Below, in pieces: positions 9,637 through 17,413 of a stretch of DNA of 64,000 bases; within the stretch, counting starts at the first letter, position 1, and each line of letters starts with the position of its first letter. The stretch covers positions 1 through 64,000 of the forward strand of contig NZ_JACWZY010000026.1 of the NCBI RefSeq assembly GCF_014699005.1, given 5' to 3'. Source of the stretch: Spirosoma profusum (GTDB lineage: Bacteria; Bacteroidota; Bacteroidia; Cytophagales; Spirosomataceae). Made by a program: the position numbers and the translations under genes. The notes under the pieces were generated by a model. It saw nothing but the letters and a program-made list of their open reading frames with translations. It was not told the DNA's origin and ran no database searches.

Positions 9637-9736
9637 AATAATAAACTAGCGGGAAAGCACAAGAGTATGGATGGAAGCAACTGGGGTTTTAATCACTCAA
9701 TGCTTACATTCACCAACTTAAACCCTTAACCTCAGC

Positions 9737-10276
9737 ATGGCTACCAAAGGACAAATCTTGGATATGACCCCCGTCGGTATGAAGTTTACTGTCTTACAAG
9801 CCAGTGCCGACACCCTAGGCAAGTCCTTAGATCTTCACTGGGAATTGTTGCCGGGTTGTAACATGAAGGACCCCTTGGTGCATGTCCACCCCGATGCCAT
9901 CGAAACCTATGAGGTGTTGGAGGGTGACATGGAGTTCTTTATCAAGGATCGGTGGATTGCCGCCAGCCAGGGAGACCACCTCTCGGTTCCCAAAGGGGTT
10001 ACCCACTGTTTTCGCAACCCGACCGATAAGATCGTACGCGTCTTGAATACGCATCAGCCTGCCTTGAAGATGGAAAACTATTTTGAGGATGTCAGTAAAG
10101 TACTCGATAAGCTTACCGATCAGGGTCGGAAACGGTTTAAGATGAATCTACGAACGGTGCTGTATATGAGTGTTCTGATGAACAAGTATCGATCCGAGAT
10201 TATTGCTAAAAGCCCGCCTGATGTGGCCATCAAAGCGCTGGGTTGGGTAGCCAAGGTTTTCGGATTACAGTATTAG
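9737..10276 (+). CDS. Cupin-domain protein
   Basis: The product has 179 residues. Residues 30-105 form a single cupin barrel. The metal-binding motif is HVHP (49-52) with Glu at 56/59/62; the second motif is 'PKGVTHCF' with H90. The C-terminal 70 residues are helical and basic and not part of the cupin. The substrate cannot be predicted; small cupins bind metals and act on small molecules. It is flanked by repeat copies B and C, and is the only gene between them. The ATG at 9737 leaves a normal cupin N-terminus. Confidence 0.8.
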   Translation: MATKGQILDMTPVGMKFTVLQASADTLGKSLDLHWELLPGCNMKDPLVHVHPDAIETYEVLEGDMEFFIKDRWIAASQGDHLSVPKGVTHCFRNPTDKIVRVLNTHQPALKMENYFEDVSKVLDKLTDQGRKRFKMNLRTVLYMSVLMNKYRSEIIAKSPPDVAIKALGWVAKVFGLQY

Positions 10277-10350
10277 AGGCTGGGGTGATCAGCCCGCTAG
10301 TAGGCGATTCTGTTAAGTGCAGACCTGACTTCAGTAACTAAAAACTTTAT

Positions 10351-10420
10351 CGTCTCCTGAAACGCTCCTACATGAGACAGAGAAACTTTCATGAATATGC
10401 AGCTTTGATTATCAAATGCT
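10351..10420 (+). repeat. Dispersed 70-bp repeat, copy C
   Basis: It matches as CGTCTCCTGAAACGCTCC, ATGAGACAGAG and TTTCATGAATATGCAG. The 3' end is diverged (ATTATCAAATGC). It has the same orientation as the other copies and lies between the cupin gene and the PIN toxin. Confidence 0.7.
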
Positions 10421-10489
10421 TATAAGCCATTGGTTAACGGCATATGAATCCGTGTTCAAGCAACAGAGGTAATGGAGAAGATCCTGGCT

Positions 10490-11059
10490 TTACAGCAAGC
10501 TATTTAATCGGTCAGCTGTTACGCTGAGACCTACTTTTTTGAAGTTCTCCAAGACTTGTTGTGGTGTCATGGGTGGCTTCTTCAAGTAGGATACTTGTTG
10601 GTCAAAGGCCATCAGGGCTCTTCTCGAATCTAGATCAATCAGGTTGGCAATGAACTCGTCAGGGTGCTGGGCTTCGAGATCGAAAAGGCTTAGTATGGCA
10701 CTAGGGAAGTCCTTTAGATTCGCCGTCACAAGGACATCAGCCTGACAACGAATCGCTGCAGCTAGTACATGGCGATCATCCGGGTCAGATAGTGCCAGGG
10801 AGTCAATCAACGCTTCGTAGTGGACAACGTTTGCATCGGGAAAGGCGTTGTTCATGGCCTGAGTGCTCCGTTCCAACTGTTCAGCCGTTAGTTCAGGTCT
10901 GTTCAATAGCAGATTCCGGGTCCATTCCTGATGAATTCGATCTGTCCACTTAGGGCTATACAACTCGACATCCGCTAAGTTTAGCAACAGGTCTCGAATC
11001 GGTGCCGGGTAGAGAACGCAAGCATCCAGTAAGGCAACAAACTTAGCCGAATGGATCAT
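10490..11059 (-). CDS. PIN-domain toxin (VapC-like ribonuclease)
   Basis: A 189-residue PIN-domain protein. The acidic nuclease residues are visible: D13 in 'ALLDACVLYP', Glu in 'HQEWTRN', Asp pair in 'SDPDDRHVLAAA', and 'TANLKDFP' near the last acidic position. PIN toxins cut RNA and block translation. Its ATG overlaps the stop of the upstream HTH gene by 4 bases (ATGA at 11056-11059), the usual layout of a type II pair. The C-terminal 60 residues extend beyond the PIN core. The RNA target is unknown. Confidence 0.85.
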   Translation of the reverse strand: MIHSAKFVALLDACVLYPAPIRDLLLNLADVELYSPKWTDRIHQEWTRNLLLNRPELTAEQLERSTQAMNNAFPDANVVHYEALIDSLALSDPDDRHVLAAAIRCQADVLVTANLKDFPSAILSLFDLEAQHPDEFIANLIDLDSRRALMAFDQQVSYLKKPPMTPQQVLENFKKVGLSVTADRLNSLL

Positions 11060-11505
11060 TCGTAACCCAAGTTCAGGTCTTGGGCTTGCTCAGCTAAGAA
11101 CCGCAGGTTCGCTTTCCTGTTCGATTTGTGCTGATCTGCATAAGTGAATAAGTCATCGAGCAAGATTCGGCGATGGCTCCCTACCTTCTTAAAGGGAATC
11201 GCGCCTTCTTCTAGCAGTTTGACAATATGTGGTCTAGACACATTGAGCAAATCTGCGGCCTGCTGGGTGGTAAGTTCCGCATCAGAGGGCACCAGCGAAA
11301 TGGCCTTTCCCTCCGCCATGCTGGAAAGGATGAAAGAAAGCAATGCGAGAGCTTTGGTGGGAATGGTAAACGATTGCTGGCTTTCCTGTATCTGGATATT
11401 TATGCTATCGGAAGTTCTTTCCGCCAAGGCAGCGGTAAAACCAAAGAGTGATTCACGTGCTACGCGTTGCTCGTGTAGGGTAGGCTTCTCTAGCACAGCT
11501 TCCAT
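11056..11505 (-). CDS. Excisionase-type HTH antitoxin
   Basis: The product has 149 residues. Residues 75-125 form a MerR/excisionase-type winged helix ('LTTQQAADLLNVSRPHIVKLLEEGAIPFKKVGSHRRI' pattern, cited in part). The N-terminal part would carry dimer contacts, and the C-terminal tail probably contacts the toxin. It is translationally coupled to the PIN toxin and is the first gene of the pair, so it should neutralise the toxin and repress the operon (family knowledge). It is transcribed against the direction of the flanking repeats. Confidence 0.8.
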   Translation of the reverse strand: MEAVLEKPTLHEQRVARESLFGFTAALAERTSDSINIQIQESQQSFTIPTKALALLSFILSSMAEGKAISLVPSDAELTTQQAADLLNVSRPHIVKLLEEGAIPFKKVGSHRRILLDDLFTYADQHKSNRKANLRFLAEQAQDLNLGYE

Positions 11506-11663
11506 TTACTTGTCGTCTTAAGGTACAAAGTTATTAAACGAAATAAACGAAACAAAGTTCAAGGAGATCTCTTTCACCTCTAGTAGGAGGCTTAGTATTA
11601 ATCGAGTAACCAACGATATTGGAAAAACGTGACGGTGGCTGGCCCGCATGCTACTTACCAGAG

Positions 11664-11735
11664 TTGACAGATATTAAAATTACTGTCTCACAATTCGCTC
11701 TTTTGGGACTATTGAACATGCTAGCTTCTAGTGAA
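11664..11735 (+). repeat. Dispersed 70-bp repeat, copy L (degenerate)
   Basis: It starts with TTGACAGATATTAAAAT (11664-11680), a 17-base word also found just upstream of copy G at 17200. ACTGTCTCACAATTCGCTC follows, and then the match decays. The region 11506-12103 otherwise holds only copy D. Confidence 0.5.
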
Positions 11736-11903
11736 TAAAAGTTGCTTCAAATTCTGTCCACCGATAAAACCCGGCATCTACTGGGTAACTTAGGCCAATG
11801 AAGCTTAGCAATCTAATTCGGAAACTAAACCCGGTAAGGTGGATCATGTGGATTGTTATCGAAATCCACAGCTATTTTCAGTCGAGACATCACTAATACA
11901 CTA

Positions 11904-11980
11904 GCGTCGTACAATAGGCTCCTCAACCGGAGACGAAGGCGATTCCATCTATGCCTCATAATTGGGGCTTTAAAAGAGAT
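11904..11980 (+). repeat. Dispersed 70-bp repeat, copy D
   Basis: It matches as GCGTCGTACAATAGGCTCC, GGAGACGAAGGCGATTCCATCTATG, and ATAATTGGGGCTTTAAAAGAGAT. It lies 120 bases upstream of the hydrolase gene, in the same orientation as the others. Confidence 0.7.
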
Positions 11981-12103
11981 AGTGAAATAGGATATAAATT
12001 CACGTTTAGCAGTAGGAAACCCTTTCTGAGAACTCTATTCTAAAATTGTTCCTAATAAATTACAATATAGATAGGAGCTTAGCGTGATTGAACCTCGAAA
12101 TTT

Positions 12104-13573
12104 ATGAATGCCAATTGCATGATGTATGCGCTGATCGGCACATTGATTTGTTGCATCGGGCTGGCTCATTCGCAACCTGTCGGAATGACAGCTAAAACTA
12201 TTGCCTTTAAAGCATTGACGTTTAAACTTTCCAATAGAGACAGCGTTGCTTACGAGTACGGTTTGCTGAAGGTACCTGAGAATCGGAAGGTCACTGGGAC
12301 CTGCGACATTGAACTCGCTGTAGTGAGGTTGAAAGCCAAAAATCCAACCACACACTCTCCAATTTTATTTTTATCAGGCGGACCCGGCCAATCGGGGATC
12401 AGTTACATTGAGGAAGACTATTTCCAAGCGCTTATTTTTGACCTCCAAGACGATCATGACATTATTTTGCTGGATCAGCGCGGCTCAGGCAGGTCCACGC
12501 CTAGTTTGGGATTTCCGTTACCAGACGCAGATAACAAAACTATTTTCCTGGATGAAAAAAGGGCTATAAAACTTCACAAAGAGGCTGCTGCTGCCGGACT
12601 CGCCTATTTCAAAAAAATGGGAATCGACATCAGAGGGTACAATACGGTTCAAAATGCCGAAGACCTCAATGACCTGAGGATTGCCTTGAAGACTAAGAAA
12701 CTAAATTTACTGGCTTACAGTTACGGCACTCATCTTGCCCTGGCCCTGGCGCGGGAACATGCTTCCTGCATCGACCAAATGGTCCTCATTGGAACCTCAG
12801 GACCGAATCACATGCACCACCTGCCCTTTACCTATGACAACCAGTTAGTTCGTATCTCCGCTTTGGTGGCTCAGGATTCGGCGATTAATGGCTACGTACC
12901 GGACATGATGGCACTGTTGAAAAGTCAGCTAAAAAAGCTGGAGGCACATCCTATTGTCATTCCTATAAAAGACCAGCAATTTAAAAAGGTTGTCCACGTT
13001 CCCATCGGCAAATTTGGCCTTCAGCTTATTTTGAGGTTAGATACCGGCGACAGTAATGACTTTATTTACTTTCCGGCCATGTTGTATGGAATGCAGCAGG
13101 GAGACTACCGAATACTCCAGCGGTATGTCGAAAGGCGTTACAATCAGTTTAACGGGCGATATGGTTCAGGCATATCGGCCATGCGTCAGGCATCGGGAGC
13201 GACCTCCGACAGATATGCCCAAATCAATAGTCAAGGGAAAATCGCAGTTCTGGGAAACAGCGTGAACACCCCGGATATCTATGGAGGATGGCAACATATT
13301 GATCTTGGCGATGGGTTTCGAACACTTTTCAAGTGCGACCTGCCGACGTTGTTCATCAGCGGCACACTGGATAGCAATACGCCTGTTTCCAATGTTGACG
13401 AATTACTCCCCTGGTTTTCTAAGGCGCGGCAACTAAGCGTAGAAAATGCGGGGCATGAAGACATGCTGCCCAATACCGAGGTTCAAAAAGAGATCATCCG
13501 ATTTTTTAGAAAATTAGGACCATCGAGAAGATCGATCCCCCTTCCCAAACCCCGTTTCGTTTCGTTCTTTTAA
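12104..13573 (+). CDS. Secreted alpha/beta hydrolase, S33 peptidase type
   Basis: A 489-residue protein with a cleavable signal peptide ending at about 'LAHSQ'. It carries the S33/proline-iminopeptidase features: oxyanion 'LSGGPGQSG', 'LLDQRGSGRS', a nucleophile elbow of form A-Y-S-Y-G-T, Asp in 'ISGTLDSNTP', and His in 'ENAGHEDM'. Such enzymes release N-terminal residues from peptides or hydrolyse esters in the periplasm. A middle helical cap (about 150-180 and 240-380) is longer than in classic enzymes. It is the only gene between repeat copies D and E. Confidence 0.85.
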   Translation: MNANCMMYALIGTLICCIGLAHSQPVGMTAKTIAFKALTFKLSNRDSVAYEYGLLKVPENRKVTGTCDIELAVVRLKAKNPTTHSPILFLSGGPGQSGISYIEEDYFQALIFDLQDDHDIILLDQRGSGRSTPSLGFPLPDADNKTIFLDEKRAIKLHKEAAAAGLAYFKKMGIDIRGYNTVQNAEDLNDLRIALKTKKLNLLAYSYGTHLALALAREHASCIDQMVLIGTSGPNHMHHLPFTYDNQLVRISALVAQDSAINGYVPDMMALLKSQLKKLEAHPIVIPIKDQQFKKVVHVPIGKFGLQLILRLDTGDSNDFIYFPAMLYGMQQGDYRILQRYVERRYNQFNGRYGSGISAMRQASGATSDRYAQINSQGKIAVLGNSVNTPDIYGGWQHIDLGDGFRTLFKCDLPTLFISGTLDSNTPVSNVDELLPWFSKARQLSVENAGHEDMLPNTEVQKEIIRFFRKLGPSRRSIPLPKPRFVSFF

Positions 13574-13658
13574 TTCGGTACATATTAAAATAAAATGGAC
13601 TTGCTACCTTTTACTGAGCATGGAGCTAAGTACCATTTGTCTAGAAATGTAACAACTG

Positions 13659-13733
13659 TAATCTCACAAATCCCTCCAATCTGAGACGAAGAGGTATTCA
13701 TGTATCTGCTTTATAAACTGGGCGTAGATAGTG
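13659..13733 (+). repeat. Dispersed 70-bp repeat, copy E
   Basis: A good copy: ATCTCACAAATCCCTCC, CTGAGACGAAGAGG, ATTCATGTATCTGCTTTATAA, ACTGGGCG. It is in the same orientation as the rest, between the hydrolase and the AlbA-type gene. Confidence 0.75.
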
Positions 13734-13849
13734 ATAGCCTGGCGTCTCGCTTCGACATTTGCTCTCAGTATGTTACGCTAAATTAGCCATTATAGCTAGT
13801 AATGCACTTTTCCTCAATGCTCATATAAAGTGTATCTTTACACTTTACT

Positions 13850-15179
13850 ATGGCTGAAAACCAATTCATTGAATACAAAGAAAGCTGGCGTGAGGAATAC
13901 CTCAAATGGATCGCCGGTTTTGCCAACGCGCAGGGCGGCACGTTGTTGATTGGTGTCAATGATAAAGGGCAGGTTGTTGGTCTTGATAATGCGAAACGGC
14001 TGCTGGAAGATCTCCCTAACAAGATTCAGAATGCACTAGGCATCATCGCCGACGTAAACCTGCGCGAGCAAGCAGGACAGGCTTATATCGAGATTGTTAC
14101 CCAACCTTATGAGATGCCCGTCGCCTATCTATCATGGGGAGTATCACCTACGAAGCGGTAGTACGAAGCAGGTGCTCAAAGGTAACGCCTTGCAGCAGTT
14201 TTTGCTCAAGCGCCTGGGTAAGACGTTTGATGATGTCGTCGAACCCAAAGCGAGATTGGAAGATCTTGATCCCGCAGCTATACAAGCCTTTGAGCAACGG
14301 GGTATGGAACGACAGCGGTTGGATCAACATGAACCGCTACGGACCGGTTTGTCAACCTTCCTGGACAATCTCAATCTAACCGACGGCGAAAGGGGATTGA
14401 AGCGAGCGGCATTAGTCTTGTTTGGCAAACACCCGATGCGCTTTATCTTAGGAGCTCACATCAAGATCGGCCGCTTTGGCCAAGATGCCACCGATTTGAA
14501 GTTTCAGGATGAATTGAGTGGCGATGGGTTCCGGCTGGCCGAACGCACCCTACAACTGCTGGATAGTAAGTATCTACCTGGCCTAGTCTCCTATCAGGGC
14601 CTATATCGCCAGGAACGGTTGCCATACCCACCTGATGCCATTCGCGAGGCCTTGCTCAACGCCATCATGCACAAGGACTACTTTGGCGGTCCTATCTTTG
14701 TGTGGGTGTATGATGACCGACTGGTGTTCTTCAACGAAGGCTCGTTAATTGAGGGCTTAACTCTGGCTGACCTGCAACAGCCGCATTCCTCTCGTCGGCG
14801 TAACCCTACCCTGGCGATGGCCATGTTTCGGGGCGGTCTGGTGGAAACCTGGGGTCGTGGTACATTGAAGATGATTGCTGAATGTCGGGCGTGGGGGCTA
14901 CCGGACCCTTTGTTTGAAGACAAACAAGGTGGATTCTGGGTGACCTTCTTTGCCGATCGCTATCAGGAAGTGTTGTTACGACAAGCCGGGTTGAATGAGC
15001 GACAAATGAAAGGCGTTCTTTACGCCAAGCAGCAGGGACGGATCACGAACGCTAACTATCAGCGGCTCAATGCTTGTTCGCGCAACACGGCTAGTGCTGA
15101 CTTGAAAGAACTGGTTCAACAGAGTTGGCTCAAGCAGCAGGGCACCAAAGGGGCAGGCTCTTATTATGTAGTAAGTTAG
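13850..15179 (+). pseudogene. AlbA_2/Schlafen-type ATPase-like protein, frameshifted
   Basis: The 5' frame (13850-14161) gives an AlbA_2 domain: 'FIEYKESW', 'IAGFANAQGGTLLIGVNDKG'. The 3' frame continues with 'YHGEYHLRSGSTKQVLKG', a middle domain, and a GHKL-like ATPase part ('REALLNAIMHKDY', 'NPTLAMAMF', 'GRGTLKM') plus a C-terminal winged helix. The break is a 4-base tandem duplication, CTATCTAT at 14125-14132; with one CTAT the line reads EMPVAYHGEYHLRSG without a gap. The full protein would be about 440 residues. Relatives are DNA-binding, RecG-C-like regulators or defence-associated proteins. It could be a dead gene or one that switches by slippage at this duplication. Confidence 0.75.
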
Positions 15180-15186
15180 TAGAGCA

Positions 15187-15230
15187 ATTGCACAAATTGC
15201 ACAGCTATTGCACATTAATTGCACAATTGC
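15187..15230. repeat. Iteron-like array of ATTGCACA words
   Basis: ATTGCACA occurs at 15187, 15196, 15207 and 15218, with a partial ATTGC at 15226; spacing is 9, 11, 11 and 8 bases. It lies between the stop of the AlbA-type gene and the start at 15282. Spacing near one helical turn suggests a protein-binding array (operator or iteron). Confidence 0.6.
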
Positions 15231-15281
15231 GTTCATCAAACTATCCAATGTATTGACTATGGCTCTGTTCTATCTTACCTA

Positions 15282-15854
15282 ATGGATAACATCATTCAAG
15301 TTAAAATCAGCCTGCGTGGCACCAAACCACTCATCTGGAGACGCATACTGGTGGAAAAGACGAGTACATTTGACGCACTGCATGAAGTCATCCAAATCGC
15401 CATGGGCTGGACCAACTCGCATCTACACGAGTTTACCGCAGATGGAGTACGGATTGGTCAGCCATTAGATGAGTTTGACATGGATTACGGCGAAAAGTTG
15501 ATCGACGAAACAACGGTTACCCTGGAAAGCGTGCTGACAAATGGTACTCAAACGGTTGGCTATACCTATGATTTCGGGGATAGTTGGGAGCATACCCTTG
15601 TGGTGGAGAAATGGCTTCCTGTTGATGCTGCTATACGGTACCCTATGTGTACAGGTGGCAAGCTAAACTGTCCACCCGAAGACTGTGGGGGAATTCCCGG
15701 TTTCTACGAGTTGCTACGCATTATAAATGATAAAGGACACCCCGAGCGGCAGGAAATGCTGGAATGGCTCGGCGGGGACTATGATGCTAAGGCGTTCGAC
15801 TGGCAAGAGGTGAACCAGCACTTAACAGCCCTATTTCACTCATCAACGGATTAG
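15282..15854 (+). CDS. Plasmid pRiA4b ORF-3 family protein
   Basis: About 190 residues from the ATG at 15282, which removes an unlikely N-terminal extension that would run through the ATTGCACA array. The family signature is clear: 'KISLRGTKPLIWRRI' start, 'LHEVIQIAMGW' helix, 'HLHEF', 'YTYDFGDSWEHT', and a Cys-rich loop ('CTGGKLNCPPEDCGG') near 140-155 that may bind metal. The biochemical role of this family is not established; it is common on plasmids and in mobile regions. It is next to the AlbA-type gene, so the two may travel as one unit between repeats E and F. Confidence 0.9.
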   Translation: MDNIIQVKISLRGTKPLIWRRILVEKTSTFDALHEVIQIAMGWTNSHLHEFTADGVRIGQPLDEFDMDYGEKLIDETTVTLESVLTNGTQTVGYTYDFGDSWEHTLVVEKWLPVDAAIRYPMCTGGKLNCPPEDCGGIPGFYELLRIINDKGHPERQEMLEWLGGDYDAKAFDWQEVNQHLTALFHSSTD

Positions 15855-15880
15855 AATTGACATTCATTGCCAAAAAATAA

Positions 15881-15950
15881 GCGTCTCACAAAAAGCTCCA
15901 TCTTGAGACGACGTCAATTCTCTTGTTCATAAATGGGGCGTTTTGTGAAA
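15881..15950 (+). repeat. Dispersed 70-bp repeat, copy F (type copy)
   Basis: The best-preserved copy. CGTCTCA (15882-15888) pairs with TGAGACG (15904-15910), 7 of 7. In addition TCACAAAA near the 5' end pairs with TTTTGTGA at the 3' end, extended by GC/CC contacts. The two stems use overlapping bases and so exclude one another. Confidence 0.8.
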
Positions 15951-16081
15951 TGTCCGCTTTCCAAAAGTTTCGTACTTTAGGGAACCTATAACAGACTTTA
16001 AAGGAATTTTTTAAAAAAATGACTTTATTGTTAGTAGACTTTTAAACCTCAGAAAGGCAAAAGGCTGACTTAATAGTACCT

Positions 16082-17158
16082 ATGAATTTTGTTGCTAAAT
16101 GCGCTGTCGGTGTAGTCCTGGTGAGCCTGTGGGTTTCAGCCTGTCAACAAAAGAGAAACAAGGAAGCTGAGGCTAAAGTTGATTTTGTAGCCTTGGATAA
16201 ATCAACTTATCAGGTTGGTGATTCTATTCTGTTTCGACTAAATCAACCAGTAAGTCAAGTTACTGCTAGTTGGGATGGTAAACCTGCTATCAGTCAATCT
16301 CCTGTCAATAACCTTTTCTCACTTCAGTCAGTCGATTTAAGCGTCGGTTTACATCAACTAGTAATAAACGCGCTTACTATCAATAAAGAAAAGTTAATAG
16401 ATACTCTTTCGATTGAAATCTGGTCAGATATTAAGCCAGAAAAACTTTCCTATTCTGTTCTGAAAACGTATCCCCACCAGGCGAGCAGTTTTACACAGGG
16501 GCTTGAATTTCATCAAGATGCCCTTTACGAAGGGACTGGACAGGTTGGGCAGTCTAAGCTGATGAAAATAGACTTACTAACAGGCTCCGTGCTCCAATCT
16601 GTCTCTTTACCAGCTCCTTACTTTGGAGAGGGTATTACGATCGTAAACAATCATATCTATCAACTGACTTGGACTTCGGGGCAATGCTTCCAGTATTCAA
16701 TGGATATGACCCTACAGAAAACCCACACGTATCATACCCAAGGCTGGGGCTTAACGCACCGGGATTCAACGTTGATCGTTAGCGATGGCTCCAATCGATT
16801 ATTTTTTTATACGCCGAGTTTTCAGCAGACTGGGGAGTTAATGGTGTATGACAACCAAGGCCCAGTCATGAACTTAAATGAACTCGAGTATATTGATGGG
16901 TACGTTTTGGCGAACGTGTGGAAAACGAACCGAATCGTTCAAATTGATTTAAAGTCGGGTAAAGTAGTAGGTGAATTGAGGATAGACCCTGCTTTACCGC
17001 CGGGAGTAGATACCAAAGAAAATGTGTTGAACGGGATCGCTTATGGAGATCCAGACGCTGTTTTATATATAACGGGTAAAAATTGGCCTACCCTGTATAA
17101 GCTGAAAGTAAACGGCCTATTTAAACATAAGGGGAAAACCACTATCGCACTTCGTTAA
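16082..17158 (+). CDS. Glutaminyl-peptide cyclotransferase, lipoprotein
   Basis: A 358-residue protein with a lipoprotein signal (lipobox 'WVSAC', Cys near residue 21). After an Ig-like N-terminal part (about 30-115) comes a five-bladed propeller typical of plant/bacterial glutamine cyclotransferase: 'SFTQGLEF...LYEGTGQVGQSKL', 'YFGEGITI', 'HTQGWGLTHRDSTLIVSDGS', 'NELEYIDGYVLANVWKTNRI'. The enzyme turns N-terminal Gln into pyroglutamate, protecting exported proteins. It stands alone between repeats F and G. Confidence 0.9.
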   Translation: MNFVAKCAVGVVLVSLWVSACQQKRNKEAEAKVDFVALDKSTYQVGDSILFRLNQPVSQVTASWDGKPAISQSPVNNLFSLQSVDLSVGLHQLVINALTINKEKLIDTLSIEIWSDIKPEKLSYSVLKTYPHQASSFTQGLEFHQDALYEGTGQVGQSKLMKIDLLTGSVLQSVSLPAPYFGEGITIVNNHIYQLTWTSGQCFQYSMDMTLQKTHTYHTQGWGLTHRDSTLIVSDGSNRLFFYTPSFQQTGELMVYDNQGPVMNLNELEYIDGYVLANVWKTNRIVQIDLKSGKVVGELRIDPALPPGVDTKENVLNGIAYGDPDAVLYITGKNWPTLYKLKVNGLFKHKGKTTIALR

Positions 17159-17199
17159 TACCTACCGCCGTAATCTAGCTTGTATGCTATCAGTAGAAT

Positions 17200-17303
17200 T
17201 TGACAGATATTAAAATGGCAAAGGTATATTCTCAGAAAATGCTCCAACGTGAGGCGAAGGAAAATTCATATATCAGCTCATTATTTGGGGCTTTTAATGA
17301 GAT
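17200..17303 (+). repeat. Dispersed 70-bp repeat, copy G with 5' extension
   Basis: TTGACAGATATTAAAAT (17200-17216) is shared with copy L. The core from 17229 reads TTCTCAGAAAATGCTCC ... GGGGCTTTTAATGAGAT. The outer stem is retained though both arms differ from copy F (TCTCA with TGAGA), which looks like compensating change. Confidence 0.75.
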
Positions 17304-17360
17304 GTGTATACTGTCAGCCAAGGTTATGACCAATGCAGCTAAAGACTTCCCTCGCTCACA

Positions 17361-17387
17361 AAAAGAAGCCCAGTGGTTAGCTGGGCT
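17361..17387 (-). terminator. Terminator of the repeat-rich surface gene
   Basis: On the minus strand AGCCCAG and CTGGGCT form a 7-bp stem with a 7-base loop, followed by TCTTTTTG. It sits 27 bases beyond the stop of the gene at 17414-18814. Confidence 0.75.
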
Positions 17388-17413
17388 GTAGGGGGTTGAT
17401 CGTGCAATTCTGT

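Noticed and set aside
17200..17391. Plus-strand 63-codon frame after the cyclotransferase gene
   Set aside because: It runs through repeat copy G and the terminator of the opposite gene and has no protein-like pattern.
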